From: Gordonia hongkongensis
GTDB lineage: Bacteria > Actinomycetota > Actinomycetes > Mycobacteriales > Mycobacteriaceae
DNA length: 64,000 nt
Assembly (NCBI RefSeq): GCF_023078355.1
Contig: NZ_CP095552.1
Coordinates: 3,348,001 to 3,412,000, forward strand
Direction: 5' to 3'
The notes below the pieces were generated by a model, which saw only the letters and a program-made list of their open reading frames with translations, was not told the origin of the DNA and did not search any database. Numbering within the stretch: the first letter of the stretch is position 1; each line of letters starts with the position of its first letter. This document shows, piece by piece, positions 47,314 through 56,311 of the stretch. The position numbers and the translations under genes were made by a program.

Positions 47314-48754
47314 TCACACCGGGCGGAACTCCACCGTCCGGGTCACTTCGTCAGCTTTGGTGAGTTCGACGACCACGCGGTCGCCGGGGCGTAGATCACC
47401 CGCGCAGCGCGCGATCACCGGCGGATCGGACAGGAAAATCTGCGCCTGCCTGCGCTCGGTCGCGCCCGACATCACGACCGCGTCGAACCGCTCACCCACC
47501 CGCTCACGCAAGATGACGGCTTCCGCCAGGTCGATGCTCGCGCGATCCGCGGTGGCGCCGAGAGTGTCGGCCGACCGCAGGATCTTGGGCAGCGTCGGCA
47601 ACGCGCGGTGCACCCAGTCCGGTACCGGCGTACCGGATGCGATCGCCAGACACACCTCGGTGGCGAACCGGTCCCCGAGCCGCCGCAGGTGCGGTGACAT
47701 GGGCATAGAGCCCACCGATCGCCGAATGCCGCATCAGCGCGTCATCGACGGGCTCGTCGGGTCCGGTGAGGGCGAGGTAATTGGCACCCCGCATGAGCCC
47801 GGCCGCGGCCGATTGCAGGGCGAGCGTGCTCGGCTCGCCACCCGGTAGCCCCGCCAGGAACCGGCCCACCGGCAAGCCGGCCGGCCACTGAACCCCGAGG
47901 GCCCGGGCAGCGGCACGCAGATCCTCGATCGCGTCCTCCTCGGCCGGCGGCAGGGTGCGCAGCAGCCCGACACCGGCCTCGGCCATGATCGTGCCCGCGC
48001 ACATCCCGGCCAGCAGCGACACCTGCGAGTTCCACATGTCGGCGGGTGTGTGTGCCTCGAGATCAAGACGCCACCCGTCGGCCGTGCGGACGACCGTCTG
48101 GTCGGGCAGGTCGAGTTCGACCGCGCCCCGCGCCAGCGCGACCTCGCGTCGCAGTTCGCCGAATGCAGGCAGGGCGGCGATGGCGGGATGCAGCCGGCCG
48201 GCGGCGGCATCGGCCGAGACCCCGGCGTAGTCGAGGCGCGCGACCGAGGCGATGCGGGACCGCCGCACCCGGACATCGGTCACCGATCCGTCGCCGGCCA
48301 CCCGGATGGTCCACAGCACACACAGTCTGACCTGCTCCGGCAGAAGGGAACCCGCGCCCTCGGACAGTGCGCGAGGGTGCAACGGGACCGACCCGTCCGG
48401 GAAGTACACGGTCGCGCCGCGTCGCCGGCTCTCCTGGTCGAGAGCACCTTCGGGGGTGATCAGGGCCGCGACATCGGCGATCGCGTAGTCGACGACGAAC
48501 CCGTCGCCGTCGGCGGTGAGGTGCACCGCCTGGTCGAGATCTCGGGAGGTCGGCGGGTCGATCGTGACGAAGGGGACGCCGGTGTGGTCCTCGCGGACGT
48601 CGGCGTACCGGTCGGCACCCGGAGCGCCGGAGTCGATCATCTGCGCGGTGGCCCGGGCTTCGGCGAGGGCATCGTCGCCGTACTCCTCGTCGACGCCCAG
48701 TTCGGTGCGTATGCCGGCGAAGTCGATGTCGGGGGCGGAGAGGATGCGCTTCAC
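47314..48754 (-). pseudogene. RNB-domain ribonuclease (RNase II/R family), interrupted by a frameshift
   Basis: From GTG 48754 (VKRILSAPDIDFAGIRTEL) the frame runs through the RNB catalytic signature IDPPTSRDLDQAVH and YAIADVAALI to HSAIGGLYAHVTAP. The family continues with LRRLGDRFATEVCLAIASG, which is present but in the +1 frame, ending at 47314. The switch is at about 47688 (plus strand AGGTGCGG), where two C/G bases appear to be missing from the expected Thr-Ala-Pro-Leu-Arg. So the product as read loses its C-terminal ~130 residues including the end of the RNB domain. Either recent loss or sequence error. Enzymes of this family degrade RNA 3' to 5'. GGGGAG precedes the start. Confidence 0.8.
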
Positions 48755-48778
48755 TCCCCCAACCCTAGAGAAGAGTGA

Positions 48779-49202
<424 letters not shown>

Positions 49203-49206
49203 ACTC

Positions 49207-49231
49207 AGGATACGCCCGGGGCGACGGCACA
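49207..49231 (-). promoter_or_regulatory. Promoter of rnpB
   Basis: On the minus strand a -10 hexamer TATCCT lies at 49212-49207, about six bases before the predicted RNA 5' end near 49201. A TTTTGT about 16 bases further upstream may act as the -35. Confidence 0.55.
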
Positions 49232-49243
49232 AAACATCCGCGG

Positions 49244-49936
49244 TCAGACGCGCCAGTGCGCGGCGTCGTTGACGAGCCGCACAACGGAGCCGCCGTCGTC
49301 GAAGTACTCGGCGATCGACACCGACGCGAGGTCGAGGTGCAGCCGGAACAGCAGTTCGGGTCCGACGCCGAGCGCGTCCTGCAGCAGCGTCTTGATGGGC
49401 GTGACATGCGAGACCAGCACCACGGTCTGACCCGGATACCTCTCCAGCAGTTCGGCTTTCGTCCGCGAAATGCGTTCGGCGACCTGCGCGAAGCTCTCCC
49501 CGCCGGGCGCGGGCACGGTGATGTCGGACAGCCACGCGCGGTGCAGATCCGGGTCACGCTGCGACGCCTCGGTGAACGTCAGACCCTCCCAGTCACCGAA
49601 GTCGTTCTCGATCAGCCCGGGATGTTCGACGACGTCGATCCCGGTCAGGGCGGCGACCTCCTCGGCCGTCGACCGTGCACGCCGCAGCGGCGAGGTCACG
49701 ATCGCGGCGATCCCCTCCTCGCGCACCACGCGCGCGGCGGCGGCGCGGGCCTGGCGTCGGCCCTCGTCGGTGAGGTCGGGATTGCCCCGCCCGGAGTAGC
49801 GCCGCTCCACCGACAGCGGCGTCTGGCCGTGCCGGAGCAGGATCAACCGGGTCGGATCGCTGCGCCGACCCTGCCACGACGGCGCCTTGGTCGCCGAATC
49901 TCCCTCGGGGACAGACTCTTCGGCGGTCGCGGTCAC
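49244..49936 (-). CDS. Histidine phosphatase family protein (phosphatase half of the Rv2228c type)
   Basis: A 230-residue phosphoglycerate-mutase-fold phosphatase: LILLRHGQTPLSVERRYSGRG (catalytic His), EGLTFTE, and VVLVSHVTPIKTLL with the second histidine. In M. tuberculosis the equivalent Rv2228c has this domain after an N-terminal RNase HI domain and hydrolyses alpha-ribazole phosphate among other substrates (CobC activity). Here the RNase HI half is absent: only ~28 unrelated residues precede the phosphatase domain, and the upstream gene ends 4 bp away. A CobC-type role would complement cobUT-cobS, but is inferred. Start is GTG at 49936. Confidence 0.88.
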   Translation of the reverse strand: MTATAEESVPEGDSATKAPSWQGRRSDPTRLILLRHGQTPLSVERRYSGRGNPDLTDEGRRQARAAAARVVREEGIAAIVTSPLRRARSTAEEVAALTGIDVVEHPGLIENDFGDWEGLTFTEASQRDPDLHRAWLSDITVPAPGGESFAQVAERISRTKAELLERYPGQTVVLVSHVTPIKTLLQDALGVGPELLFRLHLDLASVSIAEYFDDGGSVVRLVNDAAHWRV

Positions 49937-49940
49937 GAAT

Positions 49941-50678
49941 CTAGATCCCGGACTCGGCGGTGCGCACGAGGATCGCGCCGCACTCTTCGCACCGGATCAC
50001 CTCGTCGGACTGTGCCGCGGCGATGGTGGCGATGGTCCCGCGGTCGAGTTCCATCCGGCAGGCACCGCATCGGCGTGCCCGCAGCAGGCCGGCGCCGATG
50101 CGGCCGCCGGCGCGTTGCTTGTCGTACATCGCGAGCAGCGGCGCATCGATCTCGGCTTCGAGGGTCTCGCGGCGCTCCCGCGCGCGCGACAGGTCCTCGT
50201 CGATGGTCTCGAGCGACTTGTCGCGCCGGACCTGCGCTTCGGCGACCTTCTCTTCGAGGTGGCTGATGGTCGCCGCGGCCCGGGTGCGTTCGGACTCGAC
50301 GGCCTCCTGCTGCTCCATCAGCGACAGCATCTCGTCCTCGAGCACCGCTCGCCGACGACCCAGGCCCGCGAGCTCGTGTTGCAACTCCGACAACGCTTTC
50401 GGCGCCAGGCCACCGGCGGTCAACAGGGCCGAGTCCTTGGCCTCACGGTTGGCCATACCGGTCACCTCGGAGTCGATCCGGCGGTACTCGCGTCCGAGGT
50501 CCTCGGCGGCGATCTCCGCGCGCACCAGATCGTCACGGGCGGCATCGATCGCGGAATTGTGTTCGGCGATCTCGGCGTCCTCCGGCAGGGTCTTGCGGCG
50601 ATGAACGAGACGATTGATCTCGGCATCGGAGTCCGCGAGATCGAGCAGCAGTCGCTGCACGGCGGCGTCGACTTTCAT
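49941..50678 (-). CDS. Coiled-coil zinc-ribbon protein (Rv2229c/CT398-like)
   Basis: A 245-residue protein. Residues ~5-185 form a long helical hairpin or coiled coil (many Glu/Leu/Arg heptads, e.g. EDEMLSLMEQQEAVESERTR), followed by a C4 zinc ribbon with CGACRMELD and CEECGAILV at about 204-236. Family members are widespread in actinobacteria; a nucleic-acid or flagellar/secretion related role was suggested for distant relatives but no function is settled. It lies between the Nif3-like gene and the phosphatase gene, 4 bp apart from the latter, same order as Rv2230c-Rv2229c-Rv2228c. Confidence 0.88.
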   Translation of the reverse strand: MKVDAAVQRLLLDLADSDAEINRLVHRRKTLPEDAEIAEHNSAIDAARDDLVRAEIAAEDLGREYRRIDSEVTGMANREAKDSALLTAGGLAPKALSELQHELAGLGRRRAVLEDEMLSLMEQQEAVESERTRAAATISHLEEKVAEAQVRRDKSLETIDEDLSRARERRETLEAEIDAPLLAMYDKQRAGGRIGAGLLRARRCGACRMELDRGTIATIAAAQSDEVIRCEECGAILVRTAESGI

Positions 50679-50759
50679 TGCGGTCTCCTCTTCGGCGAAA
50701 GTCCCCCCACCGTACGCGGGGGGCGCGCGAGAGCCGGCGGCGGCTCGGTTTCTCCCGAG

Positions 50760-51902
50760 TCAGCCCGCACTGTGCAGCGCGAACGGATCGGTCGGCGCCT
50801 CGAAGACGCTCACCGGCGTGCCCAATTCGGCCTCGAGCAGCGCCTCGACCTGCGCACACCACGGGAACTCGGTCGCCCAGTGTCCGGCGTCGACCAGCGC
50901 CGGCCCGCCGTCGCGCAGACTCTCGTCGACCGGATGATGACGGAGATCACCGGTCAGGTAGACGTCGACGCCGAGACCGCGGACACGTCCGAGCAAGGAG
51001 TCGCCGGCCCCGCCGCACACCGCGACGGTCCGCACCAGCGCGTCCGGGTCTCCCGCGGCGCGGACACCCGCCGGGGTGCGCAACACCCGGGCGGCCTCGG
51101 CGACGAAGTCGCGCAACGTCATCGACTCGGTGAGCGACCCGACGCGGCCCAGCCCGACATCGCTGCCCAGGTCGGCCAGTTCGAACACGTCGAAGGCCGG
51201 CTCCTCGTACGGATGCGCGTCGCGCAAGGCGCGCAGGACGCCGGCCCGCAGTCCGCGCGAGGCGACCATCTCGACCCGCGCCTCGTCGACGTGGGTGCGC
51301 ATCCCGATCTCGCCGATGGTCGGCGAGGCGTCCTCGCCGGCCTCGAACTGCCCGGTTCCGACGACCGTCCACGAGCAGTCCCGGTAGTCGCCGATCGCCC
51401 CCGCACCCGCGGCGAACATCGCCTCGCTGACCTGCTCGACGTTGCCCTCCGGCACCATCACGACCCACTTGTCCATCGCCGCAACCGGTTTCGGGTCGAT
51501 GGGAACGGTGCCGCGCAACCCCAGCCGGTCGGCCAGCGCGTCGGAGACGCCGGGGCGCGCACTGTCGGCGTTGGTGTGTGCGCACAGCAGCGCGATCCCG
51601 TTGCGGATGAGCCGATGGACGATCCGGCCCTTGGGGGTGTCGGCGGCCACAGTGGTGACACCGCGCAGGAGGAGCGGGTGATGGGCGACGACGATCCCTG
51701 CGCCGGCCGCGACCGCGGCGTCGACCACCGCATCGGTGACGTCCACGCACACCAGCACGCCGCGCGCCGGGTCGGCCCGGTCGCCACACACCAGACCGAC
51801 CGCATCCCACGATTCGGCGAGGGCGGGCGGATAAGCCCGCTCCACGACGTCGACCACGTCGCCCACCGTCACAGTCGCGTCAGACGCGTTCGCCGGTTCC
51901 AC
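50760..51902 (-). CDS. Nif3-like dinuclear metal centre hexameric protein
   Basis: A 380-residue member of the NIF3/GTP cyclohydrolase I type 2 family. The metal-binding histidines and acidic residues are in GIVVAHHPLLL, CAHTNAD and (near the C-terminus) DAGHWATEFP. An inserted PII-like domain (around residues 130-230, with HVDEARVEMVASRGLRAGVL and HPYEEPAFDVFEL) is typical of the longer form. The biochemical role is unknown. Start at GTG 51902 is strongly supported by GAGGAGA nine bases upstream; a start 72 bp further up would run deeper into the neighbour. It overlaps the end of the aminotransferase gene by 23 bp. Confidence 0.9.
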   Translation of the reverse strand: MEPANASDATVTVGDVVDVVERAYPPALAESWDAVGLVCGDRADPARGVLVCVDVTDAVVDAAVAAGAGIVVAHHPLLLRGVTTVAADTPKGRIVHRLIRNGIALLCAHTNADSARPGVSDALADRLGLRGTVPIDPKPVAAMDKWVVMVPEGNVEQVSEAMFAAGAGAIGDYRDCSWTVVGTGQFEAGEDASPTIGEIGMRTHVDEARVEMVASRGLRAGVLRALRDAHPYEEPAFDVFELADLGSDVGLGRVGSLTESMTLRDFVAEAARVLRTPAGVRAAGDPDALVRTVAVCGGAGDSLLGRVRGLGVDVYLTGDLRHHPVDESLRDGGPALVDAGHWATEFPWCAQVEALLEAELGTPVSVFEAPTDPFALHSAG

Positions 51903-53022
51903 TGTCGATCTCCTCTCGTACCAACTCGATCGCCCGCGTGAGCGCGCGGACCTGCGGAAGTGCCCGGACGGCAAGACGAAGATGCGAGTCGCCGAGGCCG
52001 ACGAAATTGGCGCAGCTGCGCACCGCGAATGCGTGGCGGATCAGCCGCTGCTTCACCTCGGTGGCGTGGGCCATCTCGACGAGCAGGAAGGGCGCCGCGG
52101 GCTCGGCCGCCACTCGGAGCCCGATCCGCGTCAGCTCGGCGACCATCTCGCTGCGCTCGTCGGCGACCCGCCGCGCGACCGCGGCGCAGTATCGCTGCCC
52201 CTGTTGCTCGACACAGGCGGTCAGCGCGGCCAGCGCGGGGGTCGACACGGCCCACGGTCGTCGGCCGGCGCGGAGTCGGTCGAGCAGGTCGACCGGCCCG
52301 AGCAGATAACCCGCGCGGAGTCCAGCGAGACCGAAAGTCTTTGTCACACTGCGGATCACGAGAAGGTCGGGCCAGTCGACCGAGGCGAGGGACTGGGGTT
52401 CGAGTGACCCGTCGGCGCCCAGGGTGAGGTCGGCGAAGGCCTCGTCGACGACGAGGATCCGTCCCGGCCTGCGCAATGCGGCGATGGCCTCGACCGGGTG
52501 CAGCACCGACGTCGGGTTCGTGGGATTGCCCAGGATGACGAGATCGGCGTCGTCCGGCACGGCGGTCCCGCTGTCTCCCGGACCGGGCAGCTCCCAGGGT
52601 GCGGCCAGCGCGACCTGCGTGATCGGGATGCCCGCGGCGCGGAGCACGACCTCCGGCTCGGTGAACGACGGTTGGATCAGGGCCGCGTGACGAACCCCCA
52701 GCCGCGGGAGCATCTCGAACCCGTCGGCGGCTCCGGAAAGCAGCAGCACTTCCTCGGGGCGACGGCCGTGTGCCGCGGCGATCGCGTCGACGGCTCGTCG
52801 CTCCTGCGCTCCGGTCGGATATCGCGCAAGATCGTCGAGTCCCGACCGGATGGCGTCGAGGACGAACGCGGGCGGTGTACCGCGGACGTTCACGGCGAAG
52901 TCGACGAGCCCCGGCGCGGCGTCCTGGTCGCCGTGACGTTCCGGGTCGGTCAGATCGGCGCGCGGCGGCGGTGTCCCGGCCGGACCGGTCCCGACGTCGA
53001 GCGCGTCGTACCCAACTGTCAT
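51880..53022 (-). CDS. cobC: PLP-dependent aminotransferase, Rv2231c/CobC-like
   Basis: A 380-residue fold-type I aminotransferase related to histidinol-phosphate aminotransferase. Seen are the substrate loop FAVNVRGTPPAFV (as in CobC/CobD threonine-phosphate decarboxylases), NPTNPTSV, VVDEAFAD, and the PLP lysine in SVTKTFGLAGLRAGY. Salmonella CobD/Pseudomonas CobC make aminopropanol phosphate for cobinamide; this actinobacterial type is annotated CobC, and M. tuberculosis Rv2231c was reported to have decarboxylase-like or aminotransferase activity (memory, not checked). The ATG at 53022 begins MTVGYDALDVG. The nearby cobD-type gene and cobUT-cobS support a cobalamin role. Confidence 0.82.
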   Translation of the reverse strand: MTVGYDALDVGTGPAGTPPPRADLTDPERHGDQDAAPGLVDFAVNVRGTPPAFVLDAIRSGLDDLARYPTGAQERRAVDAIAAAHGRRPEEVLLLSGAADGFEMLPRLGVRHAALIQPSFTEPEVVLRAAGIPITQVALAAPWELPGPGDSGTAVPDDADLVILGNPTNPTSVLHPVEAIAALRRPGRILVVDEAFADLTLGADGSLEPQSLASVDWPDLLVIRSVTKTFGLAGLRAGYLLGPVDLLDRLRAGRRPWAVSTPALAALTACVEQQGQRYCAAVARRVADERSEMVAELTRIGLRVAAEPAAPFLLVEMAHATEVKQRLIRHAFAVRSCANFVGLGDSHLRLAVRALPQVRALTRAIELVREEIDSGTGERV

Positions 53023-53052
53023 GTGTTCAGACCTTACGTGCACGATGGAGAC

Positions 53053-53739
53053 GTGACGACGACGCCGGATCCCCGCCATCCCGAAACCGTCCTACTCGTC
53101 GACCTCGACGGCACGGTCACCGACAGTTTCGCAGGTATCGAGAACAGCTTTCGGCATGCTCTCGCCGTGGTCGGGGCGCCCGAGCCCGATCCGCGCATCG
53201 TGGCCGGCATCGCCGGGCCGCCGATGATCGACACGCTGAATGCCCTGGGCCTCTCCCCCGAGACGGCCGACAAGGCGATGCGCGCGTACCGAGAGCGATA
53301 CACCGAGGTCGGCTGGCTGGAGAACTCGGTGTTCGACGGGATGGCCGAGCTGCTCGCCGATCTGGCCGCCGGCGGCCGGACCCTGGCGATCGCGACGTCG
53401 AAGAACCAGACAACCGCGCGTCGGATCCTCGAGCACTTCGGTCTGGCCGGACACTTCCGCTGCATCGCCGGGGCCAGCGACGACGGTACCCGCCGCGAGA
53501 AAGCCGACGTGATCGCCTCCGCCCTCGCCGAACTCGGACTGCCCACCGACCCGCAGACCGGGCACGTCACCACTCCGGTCGTGATGATCGGCGACCGCAG
53601 CCATGACGTGCTGGGCGCGGCCGAATTCGGCATCTCAGCGATTCTCGTGCGGTGGGGTTACGCTCTGGGCGGGGAGGACCAGGGTGCGACCTGGGTGGTC
53701 GAGTCCGTGGCCGAACTCCGCGACGTCCTGGGTGCGTGA
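53053..53739 (+). CDS. HAD-family hydrolase (PtkA-like)
   Basis: A 228-residue haloacid-dehalogenase-fold protein: nucleophile motif LLVDLDGTVTDSF, IATSKNQTTARRIL (motif II/III region), and VMIGDRSHDVLGAA (motif IV). It resembles phosphoglycolate phosphatases. The M. tuberculosis protein at this place, Rv2232 (PtkA), lies next to ptpA and was reported to act as a tyrosine kinase phosphorylating PtpA; whether this one does so is open. The start is GTG 53053 with GGAG just upstream; a longer in-frame opening is antisense to the aminotransferase gene. Confidence 0.88.
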   Translation: MTTTPDPRHPETVLLVDLDGTVTDSFAGIENSFRHALAVVGAPEPDPRIVAGIAGPPMIDTLNALGLSPETADKAMRAYRERYTEVGWLENSVFDGMAELLADLAAGGRTLAIATSKNQTTARRILEHFGLAGHFRCIAGASDDGTRREKADVIASALAELGLPTDPQTGHVTTPVVMIGDRSHDVLGAAEFGISAILVRWGYALGGEDQGATWVVESVAELRDVLGA

Positions 53740-53789
53740 CCTCGTACCCGACGACCGGCTGAGGCGCACATCGACTTGTTGAGGTAGCA

Positions 53790-54269
53790 GTGTCTGACGA
53801 ACTTCACATCTGCTTCGTGTGTACGGGCAACATCTGCCGGTCACCGATGGCGCAGAACATCTTCCGAACGGCACTCGACGACGCCGGACTCGGCGGCAAG
53901 GTGCGTGTGTCCAGTTGCGGGACGAGCGGCTATCACATCGGTGAGCCGGCCGACAATCGCGCGCGAACCGAATTGGTCGCGCACGGCTACTCCGACGCAC
54001 ATGTCGCCGCGTTGATCGGACCTGAACATTTCGAGGCCGACCTCCTGCTCGCGATGGACGAGGGCCACGTGCGCGAACTCGAACGCAAACGTCTCGGCGA
54101 CCGCACACGACTGCTGCGCTCGTTCGATCCGTCCGCGCCCGCCGACGACCTCGATCTCGCCGACCCGTACTACGGCACCCCCGACGACTTCGTGGTGACA
54201 CGCGAACAGATCGAGGGTTCGATGCCGGGCCTGATCGACTGGGTGCGGGCCGAACTCGGGGTGTCCTGA
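53790..54269 (+). CDS. ptpA: Low molecular weight protein tyrosine phosphatase
   Basis: A 159-residue phosphatase with the P-loop VCTGNICRS (catalytic Cys11, Arg17) at the N-terminus and the acid/base Asp in DLADPYYG. In M. tuberculosis PtpA is secreted into macrophages; in an environmental relative the role is more likely internal, and no secretion signal is seen. GTG at 53790 is chosen; GAGG lies eight bases upstream. It follows the HAD gene by 50 bp, the same pair as Rv2232/Rv2234. Confidence 0.95.
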   Translation: MSDELHICFVCTGNICRSPMAQNIFRTALDDAGLGGKVRVSSCGTSGYHIGEPADNRARTELVAHGYSDAHVAALIGPEHFEADLLLAMDEGHVRELERKRLGDRTRLLRSFDPSAPADDLDLADPYYGTPDDFVVTREQIEGSMPGLIDWVRAELGVS

Positions 54270-54286
54270 CTCCGGTCCGCGTCTCC

Positions 54287-55291
54287 TCAGGCCGCCGGCG
54301 CGATGAGATTGTGCACGAAGCGGATCTTGGTCAGAACCGTCTCGGGCAGCACGAACGGGTAGAGGTCGGGATGGCCCATCGACCGGTTGATCTGATTGAG
54401 CGCCCAGGTCAGCGGTAGCCACTCGTCGATGACCCGGTCGAATCCCACGTCCCCGGGCGGCACCCCGTCGAAGGTCGTGCCCGCGGGCGCCATGGCGAAC
54501 GCCGCTGCGGTGTCGAGCGTGTCGCGGATGTGCAGGTAGTGCGCGAACGTCTCCGCGAAATCCTCCGCCGGGTGCATCGTCGCGTATGAGGACACGAAGT
54601 CCTGCCGCCAGCCCTCGGGAGCGCCCTCGCTGTAGTGGCGGTCGAGAGCCGCCTGATAGTCGTCGTCGGGGTTTCCGAACAGCTCCTCGAAGCCCGCTCG
54701 TCGCTCGTCGGTGATGAGGACGAGTTGGTAGTAGTGGCCGATCTCATGCCGGAAGTGCCCGAGGACGGTCCGGTACGGTTCGGCGAGTTCGACGCGCATC
54801 TGTTCGCGGTGGACGTCGTCCCCCTCGGCGAGGTCGAGGGTGATGACGCCGTCTGCATGACCGGTGATGACCGACTGCTTCGCACTGGAGAGCAGGTCGA
54901 AGGCCAGCCCGGACTCCGGGTTCTCCTCCCGGGTCTCGATGGGGAGCCCGAGTTCGTCGAGTTCCAGGATGAGGCGACGCTTGGCGGTCTCGGTCTGGCC
55001 GAAGATGACCAGCGCCTCGGGATCGTCGTCGCCGGGACGGGTACGGGTGAGGCGGCACGACTCACACATGGTCGGCTTGCCGCTCCACTTCACCAGCCAA
55101 TTGCATTGCGCGACCTTGGTATTGGCACAGCGTTCGAGCAGCACGCCGTCCACCTCCACGCGCGCCTGGTCGTCGAGGACGTGGATGGTCCTGGTCTTCA
55201 GCCAGAAGCCGAGCGGGCTCCGGCAGTTCAGACACAGACTGTTCTCGAAGGAGAGACGCTGACCGCACTTCAAGCAGAGGAAGTCTCGCAT
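54287..55291 (-). CDS. Zinc-ribbon metallopeptidase-like protein (putative zinc-binding metallopeptidase)
   Basis: A 334-residue protein. The N-terminus is a zinc ribbon (FLCLKCGQ and SLCLNCRSPLGFW), a second metal site is suggested by ERCANTKVAQCNWL and TMCESCRLTR, and the C-terminal domain has the metallopeptidase motif FRHEIGHYYQL (HExxH) with a downstream PAEDFAETFAHYLHIRDTLD that supplies further ligands. This matches the bacterial putative zinc-binding metallopeptidase family; substrate unknown. It starts at ATG 55291, divergent from the SURF1 gene with only 36 bp between starts. It is not part of the M. tuberculosis order at this place. Confidence 0.87.
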   Translation of the reverse strand: MRDFLCLKCGQRLSFENSLCLNCRSPLGFWLKTRTIHVLDDQARVEVDGVLLERCANTKVAQCNWLVKWSGKPTMCESCRLTRTRPGDDDPEALVIFGQTETAKRRLILELDELGLPIETREENPESGLAFDLLSSAKQSVITGHADGVITLDLAEGDDVHREQMRVELAEPYRTVLGHFRHEIGHYYQLVLITDERRAGFEELFGNPDDDYQAALDRHYSEGAPEGWRQDFVSSYATMHPAEDFAETFAHYLHIRDTLDTAAAFAMAPAGTTFDGVPPGDVGFDRVIDEWLPLTWALNQINRSMGHPDLYPFVLPETVLTKIRFVHNLIAPAA

Positions 55292-55314
55292 TTCGATCAG
55301 GCTACCCCGCTCGG

Positions 55315-55327
55315 TAGCCTGGGCGGT
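55315..55327 (+). promoter_or_regulatory. -10 element TAGCCT before the SURF1 gene, leaderless geometry
   Basis: TAGCCT (55315-55320), seven bases, GTG 55328. This supports 55328 over an overlapping out-of-frame GTG at 55326. Confidence 0.5.
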
Positions 55328-56311
55328 GTGCACGTACTGCGAACGATCCTCCGGCCCGGGTGGATTGCCCTCGGTCTCGTGGTCGCGGCGTTCGCGGTGG
55401 CCTGCTTCACCCTGCTCGCGCCCTGGCAGCTGGGCAAGAACTCCGACACCGAACGCCGCAACGACCTGATCCGCACTGCCACGTCGATCGAGACGGCACC
55501 GTTGGCGGAGGTGGCGCCGTCGTCGACCTTCGTGCCGTCCTCGGAGTGGCGTTCGGTCGCGGTGACCGGGCGGTACCTGACGGACCGGCAGGCTCTCGTC
55601 CGGCTCCGCAACGTCGATCAGCGCCCCGCGGTGGAGGTGCTCACCCCGTTCGCGGTCAGCGGGTCCGACCGGGTCATCCTCGTCAACCGCGGTTTCGTCC
55701 GCCCGGTCGAGGGAGCGGTCCCCGACATCCCGGCCCCGCCCGTCGGCGAGCAAACCGTCGACGGCCGCATCCGGGCCGCCGAGAGCGTGAGCACCGACCG
55801 CGGCACACGCGTCGAGAACGGCGCACTGACCGTCGCGACCATCAACCCGGGGCTGGTGTCCGCGGCGACGTCCACCCCGATGGACGACTTCTACCTGCAG
55901 CTCTCCCCCGACCAGCCGGGCTCGCTCGGCGAGATCCCGCTGCCCCAGCTCGACACCGGCCCCTACCTGTCGTACGGCTTGCAGTGGCTCGCCTTCGGCG
56001 TAATGGCCCCCCTCGGCGTCGGCTACTTCCTCTACTCCGAGATCCGCGCCCGTCGCCGGGCTGCCGCTGCCGCGACCGAGACTTCGGCGACCGCGGCCGC
56101 CGGCACCGCCGTCGACCAGCCGTCCGACCCGGTCGCCGCCACCACGACCGTCGAGTCCCGCTCCCAGCGCCGGCAGCACCGTCGAGAGGAATTGCGGGCC
56201 GCCGCCGGGACGACGGTGACCCAGCAGGTCGGCGACATCGGCCATGGCCCGCGCGCCGGTGACGAATCCGGCGACGTCCGCGACAAGCTCACCCGGCGAT
56301 ACGGCGGCTGA
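55328..56311 (+). CDS. SURF1-family cytochrome oxidase assembly protein
   Basis: SURF1 proteins help insert heme a into cytochrome oxidase subunit I. The 327-residue protein has two membrane helices, at about 11-30 (WIALGLVVAAFAVACFTLLA) and 215-235 (LQWLAFGVMAPLGVGYFLY), with a periplasmic domain between, containing SSEWRSVAVTGRYL and ILVNRGFVRP, the SURF1 landmarks. The C-terminal ~85 residues are an Ala/Thr-rich cytoplasmic tail. Its likely target, the aa3 oxidase, has subunits II, III and IV encoded 45 kb away in this window. Same place as Rv2235. Confidence 0.92.
   Translation: MHVLRTILRPGWIALGLVVAAFAVACFTLLAPWQLGKNSDTERRNDLIRTATSIETAPLAEVAPSSTFVPSSEWRSVAVTGRYLTDRQALVRLRNVDQRPAVEVLTPFAVSGSDRVILVNRGFVRPVEGAVPDIPAPPVGEQTVDGRIRAAESVSTDRGTRVENGALTVATINPGLVSAATSTPMDDFYLQLSPDQPGSLGEIPLPQLDTGPYLSYGLQWLAFGVMAPLGVGYFLYSEIRARRRAAAAATETSATAAAGTAVDQPSDPVAATTTVESRSQRRQHRREELRAAAGTTVTQQVGDIGHGPRAGDESGDVRDKLTRRYGG

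Noticed and set aside
52498..53052. N-terminal extension of the HAD protein
   Set aside because: It is antisense in the aminotransferase gene; the HAD nucleophile motif lies ~15 residues after the GTG at 53053, the usual distance.
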